Assembly (NCBI GenBank): GCA_039807445.1
Contig: JBDHRG010000195.1
Location: 1-7,059, forward strand
Reading direction: 5' to 3'
Length of the DNA stretch: 7,059 nucleotides
Origin: JBDHRG01 sp039807445
GTDB taxonomy: Bacteria; Pseudomonadota; Gammaproteobacteria; Competibacterales; Competibacteraceae
Part shown: positions 1-6,947 of the stretch, one piece after another
Position numbering within the stretch: position 1 is the stretch's first letter
Layout: each line of letters begins with the position of its first letter
Program-made: the position numbers and the translations under genes
The notes under the pieces: model-generated
What the model saw: the letters and a program-made list of their open reading frames with translations, nothing else
The model's database searches: none
What the model was told of the DNA's origin: nothing

Positions 1-932
1 CCGCGCGCCTCGGTCCGGCGCGCGCGCAGCTCGCCGCCGCCGTCGCCGGCCTGCCCGCGGGAGCGCGGCGCGATGCGCTGAGCGCGGCGCTGGAACGGCT
101 CGATCTCGCGTCCACGCTCGGAGGGCTCGCGCGCAACCGCGAACGCCTGTTCGCGGCGCTCGAGGACGCCGCGCGCCGCGCCGACGCCCTGGCCCGCACC
201 GGGCTGTCGGAAGTCGACGCCACCGTCGATCGCCTGCGGCAGGCGCTCGCGCCGCTGACCCGCGTCACCGCGCTGCTGCGCGGCCTGCTGGCGCGGCTCG
301 GCCTGCCGCCCGATGCCGGGCTGAAGCAGGTGCTGGGCGAAGTCTTCGCGGTACTGAGCCCCGAACGCGCCGCGGCGATCCTCGGCCCGGTCGCGACCGC
401 GCTGCGCGCGCGGCTGGCGGCGCTGCTCGAGGCGCTGGTCGCGCCGCTGAAGGACGGCGTGCGGCGGCTGATCGCGCTGATCGAGGCGCTGAGCCTGGAG
501 CCGCTGCGCGAAGCGCTCGCCGGCGTGCACGCGCAGCTTCGCGCCGAGATCGAGGCGCTTTCCCCCGAGCGCGTGCTCGGCGAGGTACTCGCCGCCTTCC
601 GTTCGGCGCAGGCGCGGCTCGCCGGCTTCGACCCGCTGGCCGCGCTCGAGGCGGCGCTGACCCGGCTGCGCGACAGCGGCGTGCGCGTGCTCGGCAAGCT
701 CGACCCGGCGAAGATCCTGGCCACGCCGCTCGCGGTGTACGACCAGATCTTCGCCGCGCTGGTCGCGCTCGACCTCGCGGCGCTGCTGGCGCCGCTGCTC
801 GAGCAGCTCGACGCGATCGCCGCGCAGGTCGACCAGGGGCTGGACGACACCGTGACCGCGTTCGAGCGGCTGCAGGCGGCGCTGCCCGAGCGCGTCGGCT
901 CGACCCCGCTCGCCGCGTCGGTTTCGACCTAG
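1..932 (+). CDS. Helical repeat protein of unknown function (5' partial)
   Basis: The reading frame is open from base 3 to the TAG at 930-932, so 309 C-terminal residues are visible and the true start lies upstream. I do not recognise a family. The protein is extremely rich in Ala, Leu, Arg and Glu, has no Cys or Trp in the visible part, and should be almost wholly alpha-helical. Visible residues 118-278 divide into seven consecutive units of 22-24 residues, most opening with Leu/Phe-Ser/Asp and often Pro (for example LSPERVLGEVL, FDPLAALEAAL, LDPAKILATPL). No signal peptide can be judged and no uninterrupted membrane helix is evident. The stop codon runs directly into the ribosome binding site of the phospholipase-like gene, so the two are probably cotranslated. 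It could be a structural rod, a tape-measure-like spacer or a lipid-surface-binding amphipathic protein; position and composition do not decide. An internal GTG at 330 could be taken for a start, but the frame continues upstream with the same character, so I treat the gene as truncated by the window edge. Confidence 0.8.
   Translation, partial: ARLGPARAQLAAAVAGLPAGARRDALSAALERLDLASTLGGLARNRERLFAALEDAARRADALARTGLSEVDATVDRLRQALAPLTRVTALLRGLLARLGLPPDAGLKQVLGEVFAVLSPERAAAILGPVATALRARLAALLEALVAPLKDGVRRLIALIEALSLEPLREALAGVHAQLRAEIEALSPERVLGEVLAAFRSAQARLAGFDPLAALEAALTRLRDSGVRVLGKLDPAKILATPLAVYDQIFAALVALDLAALLAPLLEQLDAIAAQVDQGLDDTVTAFERLQAALPERVGSTPLAASVST
354..836 (+). repeat. Seven tandem ~23-residue amphipathic helical repeats (protein level)
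   Basis: Within the upstream helical protein, visible residues 118-140, 141-162, 163-185, 186-208, 209-232, 233-255 and 256-278 align as consecutive units. Most begin L/F-S/D, with Pro at position 3 in four of them and at position 5 in another. Leu or Ala recurs around positions 7, 10 and 11, and the units end in short Ala/Leu/Ile/Val-rich stretches. The second unit, LLEALVAPLK onward, is degenerate at its start. The repeat is visible only at protein level; the DNA is diverged, so this is an old duplication rather than a recent tandem array. Confidence 0.6.
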
Positions 933-937
933 AGGAG
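931..937 (+). promoter_or_regulatory. Ribosome binding site of the phospholipase-like gene, overlapping the preceding stop
   Basis: AGAGGAG lies 10 bases before the ATG at 948 and shares its first two bases with the TAG stop (930-932) of the preceding gene. It supports the ATG at 948 as the start and suggests that terminating ribosomes can reinitiate here. Confidence 0.7.
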
Positions 938-947
938 ACAAGCCGCG

Positions 948-3662
948 ATGCCCGCCGTGCTGACCCACAAGGCGATCATGCTGCTGGCGCGCGAGCGGCT
1001 GGCGACCATCCGCGCCCAGTTGCGCGCCAAGGTCGCCGGCGGGCGCAACGTCAGCGACCTCGAGCACCGCGTGCTGCACCTCGCCGAAGCCGCGCACGCG
1101 ATGCTGAGCGTCCCGCCGCACCCCTCGACGGCGCTGCCCGGCCTGCCCTACTTCACCCCGCTCGGCCAGGACGTGTCCAAGTTCGCGGTGATGGGGGCGA
1201 TGGGCCCCGACATCCCGGCCTTCGCGGCGCTGTTCGATCCCGGCCAGAGCTGGGTGTTCGACAACGTGCACAAGGGCTATCCGGCGACCGACCGCGAAGC
1301 GGTGATGGCCGAGACCTGCGAGTTCGCACTGGCGCTGTGGCGCCACGTCGAGCGCTCGGGCGCCGACGCCGCGACGCGCGACCGGCTGCGCGCCTACGTG
1401 CTCGGCCACCTGTGCCACGTCGCCGGCGACGTGGTCTCGCACCCCTACGTCAACGACATCGAGTGGCACCAGGGCCTGGTCGGCCGCGAGAAGTTCTCGC
1501 ACGAAGGCGCCGAAGGTCCGCTCGACGCCAAGGTCGCGCGCCAGGTGCTGCTGCGCGCCAGCACGCGCGAAGGCGAAGCCTGGGAAGCCTGGTGGCCGAC
1601 GCTCGACGAAGTGCCGCCGATGCTGTTCGACGCTTGGGCCGAAGCGCTCGAGCAGGTCTACTCGGCGCGCAGCCGCCGGCGCACCGGCTTCGCCGAGTTC
1701 GAGGAGCACCTCGCCGCGCTCGGTCCGCCGGTGGCCGACGCCGCCTTCATCCGCGACGGCTACGGCTTCTACCGCGAAGCGGTGATCGAGGTCGGCTACC
1801 GCTACGGCTACTGGCGCTGGTGGGCGGTGCTGCTGCCGCTATTTCTGGTCGCGCTGGCCTTGCCGCCGCTCGCGGCCTACGCGCTGCGCTCGCGGCAGCT
1901 GTTCCACGCACCCAAACCCGACGACGACCTCGAGCGCGCGACCTTCGAGTTCGTCACGCTGCCCTTCGCCGCGGCGTCGCCGCTCGCGCTCGGCTACGGT
2001 GCCTGGGTCGCGAGCCTGAGCACAAGGGGCGTCGAAAAGCGGGCCGGCGCCGGCATCGGCCTGGCCATCGTCGCGGTGCTCGACGCGATCGCCTTCTTCG
2101 TGACGCTGGCGTTCGAGCCGCCGGGCTGGGTGCGCTGGCTGCTGCTGTTCGGCATCCCGGCGGCGATCGGCCTGGGCTTCACGATCCCCGCGCTGGTCGA
2201 CCTGGGGCGCGACGGCCACGGTGCGCGCGGGGGCCTGACGCTGATGTTCGGGCTGCCGCTCGCACTCGCTGCCGCCTTCCTGCTGTGGTTCGGCGTGTTC
2301 CTGGCGCTGCCGAACAACGCCGGCGGCGCCGAGGGCCGCGACGACGTCGACCTGCCGTTCGGCTTCCTGTACGGGGTGTGGGCGATCGCCTGCCTGGTGC
2401 TGCACTTCGTGCTGCCGCCGAAGCTGCGCGATGTCCGCATCCCCGAGCAGCCGGTGCCCTTCCCGGCCGACTTCAACCACCACGTGCGGCTGTTCGACGA
2501 CGCGACGCTGTTCCTCGACCCCGGCGTGCCGGCGCGCGGCGCGGCCGGCGGCTTCGCGCAGCGCTTCTACCCCTCGGGCCGGCGCAAGCTCCTGAAGCTG
2601 TGGTGGGAGGGCGAAGGCACGCTGTCGCTGCGCCCCGACCGCTTCCAGCTGGTGTTCCGGCTCGAGGGCCAGCCCGAGCAGGTGGTGGCGGCGCCGATCG
2701 CGCCGATGCGCGCGCAGGAATACGCGCGCCTGCTCGAGCGCTCGGTGCGCGATGCCGGCGGCACCGCCGGCAAGCTCAAGGCGGCGCTGGTCTACCCCGC
2801 CGACCCCGATTACGAGCTGCCCGCCGGCGCGAGCTTCGCCGACCACGGCGACGACCAGGCCACACAGGCCGATCACGACGCCAAAGCGGCCGAGTTCCGC
2901 GCGATCGGCACCTCGGCCGACGACGCCTACCTGCTGTTCCACGCGCCCAAGGCGGCGCAGGCGATCCGCTTCGGTCGCCGGGGGCCGGTGGCGCAACCCT
3001 TCGACCAGAGCGAAGCCGCCCTCGCCGCGATCGAGGCCGACAACGGCGCGAACCCCGGCTACGCCTACGTCCACGACCCGGCCGCCGGAGCGGGCGGCAC
3101 GCTGATGGACCTCGCCGCCGATCTGGCCGCGCTGCTGTGCCTGGGCGGCGCCTCGCACATGCTCGGCGGCGCGACCACGGTGTCGCCGCCCGAGCGCATC
3201 GCGACCACCGTCGGCAGCCTCGCCGGCCGGCAGCTGGTCCAGCCCGACGGCAGCGCGGTCGCCGCCGACCCGGCGCTCGCCAAGGTGCACCAGGTGTTCC
3301 GCAACTGGAACCTCGACCGCCGCCGCGTCAACGAATGGCGCATGCTGCTCGCCGGCGGTGCGGTCAGCGAGAAGGGCGGCGCCCCCGATCGCGCCGATTC
3401 GCTGATGCTGCGCCCGCTCGACCCCGAGGGCTGGCGCGCGCCGCTGTCGAGCGCCGGGATCGATGCCGTCGCCGAGGGCGAAGCCACCGCGCGCACGCTC
3501 GGCTGGGTGCCGCTGCTACGCGCGTGGCTCGACCTCGCACGCCGGCCCGGCGCCGACCCGCTGTCGCCCGAGCCGCTCGACCCGAACCTGCCGGGCAACC
3601 GCGCGCTGTCGCGCGGCATCGCCTTCCTGCTCGACCTGCCGGACCCCCGGCCGGTGCGCTGA
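948..3662 (+). CDS. Membrane protein with N-terminal zinc-dependent phospholipase C-like domain
   Basis: This 904-residue protein has three parts. Residues 1-280 resemble the zinc-dependent phospholipase C family: TH at 6-7, GAMGPDI at 83-89, NVHKG at 106-110, GHLCHVAGDVVSHPYVN at 153-169 and HEGAE at 185-189. His7, Asp88, His108, His157, Asp161, His165, His185 and Glu189 can be matched to the zinc ligands of Bacillus cereus PLC, including the H-x3-D and H-x3-E pairs. Residues about 291-489 contain six predicted membrane helices (about 291-312, 335-357, 366-389, 394-417, 429-453, 470-489). Residues 490-904 are probably soluble and unrecognised. There is no signal peptide before the PLC domain, so it may lie on the cytoplasmic side; the topology is not settled. 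The family hydrolyses phospholipids, but activity here is unproven. The gene sits between a helical repeat protein and tail genes in one likely operon. It may anchor, release or be delivered by the tail particle; that is inference from position. Confidence 0.8.
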   Translation: MPAVLTHKAIMLLARERLATIRAQLRAKVAGGRNVSDLEHRVLHLAEAAHAMLSVPPHPSTALPGLPYFTPLGQDVSKFAVMGAMGPDIPAFAALFDPGQSWVFDNVHKGYPATDREAVMAETCEFALALWRHVERSGADAATRDRLRAYVLGHLCHVAGDVVSHPYVNDIEWHQGLVGREKFSHEGAEGPLDAKVARQVLLRASTREGEAWEAWWPTLDEVPPMLFDAWAEALEQVYSARSRRRTGFAEFEEHLAALGPPVADAAFIRDGYGFYREAVIEVGYRYGYWRWWAVLLPLFLVALALPPLAAYALRSRQLFHAPKPDDDLERATFEFVTLPFAAASPLALGYGAWVASLSTRGVEKRAGAGIGLAIVAVLDAIAFFVTLAFEPPGWVRWLLLFGIPAAIGLGFTIPALVDLGRDGHGARGGLTLMFGLPLALAAAFLLWFGVFLALPNNAGGAEGRDDVDLPFGFLYGVWAIACLVLHFVLPPKLRDVRIPEQPVPFPADFNHHVRLFDDATLFLDPGVPARGAAGGFAQRFYPSGRRKLLKLWWEGEGTLSLRPDRFQLVFRLEGQPEQVVAAPIAPMRAQEYARLLERSVRDAGGTAGKLKAALVYPADPDYELPAGASFADHGDDQATQADHDAKAAEFRAIGTSADDAYLLFHAPKAAQAIRFGRRGPVAQPFDQSEAALAAIEADNGANPGYAYVHDPAAGAGGTLMDLAADLAALLCLGGASHMLGGATTVSPPERIATTVGSLAGRQLVQPDGSAVAADPALAKVHQVFRNWNLDRRRVNEWRMLLAGGAVSEKGGAPDRADSLMLRPLDPEGWRAPLSSAGIDAVAEGEATARTLGWVPLLRAWLDLARRPGADPLSPEPLDPNLPGNRALSRGIAFLLDLPDPRPVR

Positions 3663-3673
3663 GGCCGCCCACC

Positions 3674-4483
3674 ATGGTCGAGGACGAGCTCTTGGACGCC
3701 GTGATCACCGCGCTGACGCCGCGGCTCGCGCCGGCGCGCGTCGACATCGCCGAACCCGCGGCTGCCATCGAGCTGCCGGTGCTGGTGCTGGCACTCGAAG
3801 ACGTGCGCCGGCTCGGTGCCGGGCTCGGCGAGCGCGCCGAGCTGGTGGTCGACGGCGCGCTGCGCGTGCATGCGCGCATCGACCTCGCCGACCCGACGCT
3901 GCCCGGGGAACCGGGCTTCAGCCTGCTGTCGCCCGACCGGCTGACGCTGACGCTGCCGCACGGCGGGCTGGTGCGCGCCGACGCAAGCCAAGGGCCGCTC
4001 GGCCCCGCCGACCTGACGGTCACGGTCGCCGGCACGCCGCGGCCGGTGGTCGCCGGCACGCCGAGCGGACTCGAGCTGCGCGCCGAACCGCTGGTCGGCC
4101 AGCTGGTATTCGCGACTGCGCTGCCGGCGAGCGGAGCCGTCGAGGCCGAGTACTTCCTCGGCCAGTGGGAGCGGCGCCACGTGCGCCTGAGCGGGGTGCT
4201 GCGGTGTGATGCGCGCGCCGCCGGGCTCGACGACGTGCGCAGCATCGCCGCGGCGGCGCTGGCGGCGCTGCCCGGGGCCGTCGCCGGCCTGCGCATCGCG
4301 CAGCTGGCCGAGCTCGGCCCGATCACGCCGCCCGACCCGCTGCTCGCGAACTCGCGCGGGCGGCGGCTGCGGCTCGGCTTCGACTACGAGGGTACGATCG
4401 ATCGTCCCGAATCTTCCGGCGGGATCATCCGGCGCATCCCGCTCGTCACCCACGTCGAGGGTGCCACCGAACACAATGCCTGA
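3674..4483 (+). CDS. Putative tail completion/terminator-type protein
   Basis: This 269-residue protein starts at ATG 3674, nine bases after GAGG at 3661-3664, which overlaps the preceding TGA. The same frame stays open far upstream, but there it only encodes Arg-rich shadow sequence under the phospholipase-like gene; Arg-poor, protein-like sequence begins at this ATG. An N-terminal helix (about 1-18) and strand (ELPVLVLALEDV, 33-44) are followed by a beta-rich, Gly/Pro-containing region (about 60-175). Next come a helix (DDVRSIAAAALAAL, 186-199) and a C-terminal stretch with strands ending in RPESSGGIIRRIPLVTHVEG (244-263). The helix-strand-helix-strand frame around a beta insertion, and the place immediately before the sheath gene, fit a tail terminator or neck protein that caps the sheath/tube. 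I have no motif that proves it; another minor tail protein is possible. No signal peptide or membrane segment is seen. Confidence 0.45.
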   Translation: MVEDELLDAVITALTPRLAPARVDIAEPAAAIELPVLVLALEDVRRLGAGLGERAELVVDGALRVHARIDLADPTLPGEPGFSLLSPDRLTLTLPHGGLVRADASQGPLGPADLTVTVAGTPRPVVAGTPSGLELRAEPLVGQLVFATALPASGAVEAEYFLGQWERRHVRLSGVLRCDARAAGLDDVRSIAAAALAALPGAVAGLRIAQLAELGPITPPDPLLANSRGRRLRLGFDYEGTIDRPESSGGIIRRIPLVTHVEGATEHNA

Positions 4484-4488
4484 GGGCG

Positions 4489-4500
4489 GCGGCCGGCCGC
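4489..4500. repeat. 12-bp perfect palindrome before the sheath ribosome binding site
   Basis: GCGGCCGGCCGC reads the same on both strands and ends exactly where the GAGGAG of the sheath gene begins. In RNA it could form at most a four-base-pair stem with a CCGG loop. It lies in the largest intergenic gap of the window (4484-4512). In DNA this GC-rich such a palindrome could be chance; I give it as a visible structure without an assigned role. Confidence 0.4.
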
Positions 4501-4506
4501 GAGGAG
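4501..4506 (+). promoter_or_regulatory. Strong ribosome binding site of the tail sheath gene
   Basis: GAGGAG, followed by AGGG, lies six bases before ATG 4513. It is among the strongest sites in the window, as expected for a sheath protein made in many copies per particle, and it fixes the sheath start. Confidence 0.7.
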
Positions 4507-4512
4507 AGGGCC

Positions 4513-5946
4513 ATGAGCGAAACGATCGCGGAAATGATACTGCCCGGTACCTACATCGAGGTCCGCGCGGAAGGCTTGATCGGCGTCGGCGGCATCAGCA
4601 CCGGCAACCTCGGCGTCGTCGGCACCGCGAACCGCGGCCCGCTGAACCAGCCGGTGATCCTCGGCAGCTATGCCGAGGCGCTCGACACCTTCGGCGCCTA
4701 CGACCGCTGGCCGGGTAGCGCCGCACAGCCGGCGCTGACGCTGACGCGCACGCTCGAGCAGGTGTTCAGGGGCGGCGGCTCGACCGTGTACGCGGTGCGC
4801 GTCGCCAACCTGGCCCCCGACGCCGAGATGGCCGCGCGCGGCTGGCGCGTCAACGACGCCGCCACGCCGGCCAATACGCTGTTCACCTTGACCGCCACCT
4901 CGCCCGGCACCTGGGCCAACGCGATCGAGGCGACGCTGACGCCGCCGGCGGAAGCCGGCGCGGTCGCGACGCTGACGCTGCGCTTCGGCCGGCTCAAGGA
5001 GAGCTTCGAGGGCGCCACTGCGCAGGCGCTCGCGGCGGCGGTCAACGAAACCAGCCGCCTGGTGCGCGCCAGCGTGCCGAGCGCGGCCAACGCCGGCATC
5101 GCGCCGGCGGCGGTGGTCGCCGGCGCCGACGGCGGCCCCGACGGCGCCGCGGCGACGGCGACCGAGATCGCCACCGGGCTGGCGCTGCTGGCCAACCAGC
5201 CGGTCAACCTCGTCGCCGTCGGCGGGCTCGATGCGAACACCGTCGCCGGCACCGTGCTCGCGCACCTCGAGGCGACCGAGAACGACGGCCGCGAGCGCCT
5301 GGCGGTGCTCGGCGTCTCGGGCGATGCGCTGAGCGCGATCGACAACGACGTCTCGCGCGGCTCGAACCCGCGGCTGATCCTGGTCGCGCCCGGCATCAGG
5401 GCCGACGACGCCGCGCGCGTCGGCGAAGCGAACAAGCAGGTGGCGCTGAGCGCGCCCTACGCCGCGGCGCTGGTCGCCGGCCGGCTGGCGACGCTGGCGC
5501 CGCACGTCAGCCTGACCAACAAGGACGTCGCCGCCGACGACCTGACGCGCGAGTACACCCGCGCCGAGCAGAAGCAGCTGCTCGGCAAGCGCGTGCTGGT
5601 GCTGCAGAGGAACCTCGGCATCCGGGTGTTGAAGGGCATCACCACCGACGACGGCGCGTTCAAGCAGATTTCGGTACGGCGAATCGTCGACTACGCCAAG
5701 GCCGGGGTGCGCATCGGCGCCAACCCCTACATCGGCCGGCTCAACAACTCGCGCGTGCGCGCGGCGCTGAAGGCCACGCTCGACGGCTTCCTGTCGGGGA
5801 TGGTGCTCGACGAGATGCTGATCGGCTACACGCTCGAGGTCAGCGCCACGCGCGCGCAGGAGATCGCCGGCCAGGCGCTGGTGACGATGACGCTGCAGCC
5901 GACCTTCTCGATCGACTTCATCAAAGTGATCATGAACCTGGAGTGA
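4513..5946 (+). CDS. Contractile tail sheath protein
   Basis: This 477-residue protein has the layout of the phage tail sheath family. The N-terminus carries LPGTYIEVRAEGLIGVGG (10-27), then GNLGVVGTANRGPLNQPVIL (31-50), a typical sheath opening. SPGTWANAIEATL (130-142) matches the family's S/A-x-G-x-W-G/A-N motif in the middle domain. The conserved C-terminal domain has FKQISVRRIVDYAKAGVR (383-400) and a closing strand TFSIDFIKVIMNLE (464-477), the kind of terminal strand that links neighbouring sheath subunits in contractile tails. Sheath subunits assemble around the inner tube and contract to drive it into a target envelope. It is a single polypeptide, unlike the TssB/TssC pair of type VI secretion, and no second sheath gene is visible, unlike Afp/PVC-type clusters. 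The stop TGA leads directly into the tube gene's ribosome binding site, so the two are cotranslated. The middle region (about 100-270) is the part expected to vary between particles. Confidence 0.92.
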   Translation: MSETIAEMILPGTYIEVRAEGLIGVGGISTGNLGVVGTANRGPLNQPVILGSYAEALDTFGAYDRWPGSAAQPALTLTRTLEQVFRGGGSTVYAVRVANLAPDAEMAARGWRVNDAATPANTLFTLTATSPGTWANAIEATLTPPAEAGAVATLTLRFGRLKESFEGATAQALAAAVNETSRLVRASVPSAANAGIAPAAVVAGADGGPDGAAATATEIATGLALLANQPVNLVAVGGLDANTVAGTVLAHLEATENDGRERLAVLGVSGDALSAIDNDVSRGSNPRLILVAPGIRADDAARVGEANKQVALSAPYAAALVAGRLATLAPHVSLTNKDVAADDLTREYTRAEQKQLLGKRVLVLQRNLGIRVLKGITTDDGAFKQISVRRIVDYAKAGVRIGANPYIGRLNNSRVRAALKATLDGFLSGMVLDEMLIGYTLEVSATRAQEIAGQALVTMTLQPTFSIDFIKVIMNLE

Positions 5947-5953
5947 GGCAGCC

Positions 5954-6448
5954 ATGGCCAACAACGTCTATCGCGGTTCGGACGGCACGCTGGCGGTGGC
6001 GGTCGAGGCGGGCGCCGAGGGCGACGCCGCGCGCGCGATCGCCGACACTTTCGCGCTGACGCCGATCGGGCGCTGCACCGGCGTCACGGTGCGCGTCACC
6101 AACGAGGTCGAGCCCTTCCACGAGCTCGGCCAGCGCATCGCCACCGAGCTTCGCCCCGGCAACATCAACGTCTACGGCACGATCGAGCGCGCCTACATCA
6201 ACGGCGCGCTGCTGCGGCTGATGCTCGGCGAAGCCGCCGACAGCCGCCCGGCCGGCACCTTCGTCAACCCCTCGTTCAACCTGAGCCTGCGCCTCGAGAA
6301 CCCGGCGATGCCCGGCAACAGCGCGACGCTGACGGTGATGGGGGTCAAGTTCGAGGACTGGAGCTACGGCCTGCCCGAGGACGACTTCGCGATGGAGAAG
6401 GTCGGCTTCCGCGCGCTGTGGGTCAAGGTCGAAGACCAGACCGCCTGA
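5954..6448 (+). CDS. Tail tube protein
   Basis: This 164-residue protein starts at ATG 5954, five bases after GAGG (5945-5948), which overlaps the sheath stop. Its size and its place right after the sheath are those of the inner tube (major tail tube) protein of contractile phages and tailocins, which stacks as hexameric rings through which DNA or effectors pass. Internal features agree: TGVTVRVTNEVEPFHELGQR (42-61) and TELRPGNINVYGTIERAYI (64-82) are alternating strands and turns. The C-terminal half (SATLTVMGVKFEDWSYGL, 123-140, then a strand FRALWVKVED, 152-161) closes a beta-barrel-like fold. It has no signal peptide or membrane segment and a single Cys (41). Only one tube gene is visible, so I see no special baseplate-proximal tube paralogue in this window. 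Confidence 0.82.
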   Translation: MANNVYRGSDGTLAVAVEAGAEGDAARAIADTFALTPIGRCTGVTVRVTNEVEPFHELGQRIATELRPGNINVYGTIERAYINGALLRLMLGEAADSRPAGTFVNPSFNLSLRLENPAMPGNSATLTVMGVKFEDWSYGLPEDDFAMEKVGFRALWVKVEDQTA

Positions 6449-6453
6449 GGTGA
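6447..6453 (+). promoter_or_regulatory. Ribosome binding site that decides the chaperone-like gene's start
   Basis: GAGGTGA overlaps the tube stop (6446-6448) and lies five bases before ATG 6459. A GTG at 6450 in the same frame lies inside this site and cannot be served by it, so ATG 6459 is the better start. Confidence 0.65.
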
Positions 6454-6458
6454 CGCCG

Positions 6459-6947
6459 ATGCCCCGGACCCTGAGCGCGGACGAGCTGCTGGCCGGCGCC
6501 GCGAACACCTATGCGGCCACCGTGCCGGCGGCGCTGCTCGCCCCCGACGGCGGCGGCGAAGACGGCGAGGTACGGCTGCGGCCGCTGACGGTGCGCGACA
6601 TCCAGCGCATCCAGCAGGCGGCCAGGGAGCAGCGCGTGCTGGCCTCGGTGCTGATGGTGCAGCAGGCGCTGGTCGCGCCGAAGCTGAGCGTCGAACAGGT
6701 TTCGGGGCTGCCGGCCGGGCTGGTGCAGCACCTGCTCGAGCGCGTCAACGCGCTGAGCGGGCTGGGCCTGGGCGAAGACGCGCTCGAGACCGCGGTGCGC
6801 GCGCCGCTGACGCGCGCCTGCTTCGTGCTGGCGAAAGAGTTCGGCTGGACCCCGGCGCAGTGCGCCGAGCTGACGCTCGGTCAGGTGCTGCTCTACCTCG
6901 AGATGCTGGCGCGCGACGAAGCGCCGCCGGCGGCGGAGGCACCGTGA
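6459..6947 (+). CDS. Tail assembly chaperone-like protein
   Basis: This small protein has 162 residues from ATG 6459. It has a short Asp/Gly-rich N-terminal part (about 1-35), a strand entering GEVRLRPLTVRDIQRIQQAA (36-55), then several helices including SVLMVQQALVAPKLSVEQV (63-81) and LTRACFVLAKEFGWTPAQCA (117-136), and a Pro/Ala/Glu tail. Size, helical content, the L-x-P-L-T-x-R-D entry motif and the position directly after the tube match tail assembly chaperones, which in phages bind the tape measure protein while the tube polymerises around it. Such genes often make a second product by ribosomal frameshifting; I find no convincing slippery site here. Its TGA overlaps the next start as TGATG. 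It could also be another small assembly protein; the chaperone call rests on context plus moderate sequence resemblance. Confidence 0.65.
   Translation: MPRTLSADELLAGAANTYAATVPAALLAPDGGGEDGEVRLRPLTVRDIQRIQQAAREQRVLASVLMVQQALVAPKLSVEQVSGLPAGLVQHLLERVNALSGLGLGEDALETAVRAPLTRACFVLAKEFGWTPAQCAELTLGQVLLYLEMLARDEAPPAAEAP

Noticed and set aside
1..932. Tape measure protein of the tail
   Set aside because: Tape measure genes normally follow the chaperone, not precede the sheath by two genes. Helical repeats alone are not enough to make this call.
1337..3673. Long + strand frame continuous with the terminator-like gene, which would give a 1048-residue protein
   Set aside because: The upstream part is dominated by Arg/Ala/Pro, lies wholly inside the phospholipase-like gene in another frame and is a GC-rich shadow. 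The protein changes character at ATG 3674, which has its own ribosome binding site.
1839..4474. Long - strand open frames (1839-3290, 3065-4474, 3364-4326)
   Set aside because: They overlap each other and the + strand genes, show low-complexity Arg/Gln/Ser/Ala composition and have no convincing ribosome binding sites.
4384..5964. 526-residue open frame on the - strand opposite the sheath gene
   Set aside because: High-GC antisense shadow: Arg/Val/Gly/Asp-rich, no recognisable domain, and it lies opposite a clearly conserved sheath gene.
4513..6448. Type VI secretion sheath and Hcp tube
   Set aside because: The sheath is a single 477-residue chain and not a TssB/TssC pair. The tube protein's sequence and its position right after the sheath are phage-tail-like, and no other type VI genes are visible.
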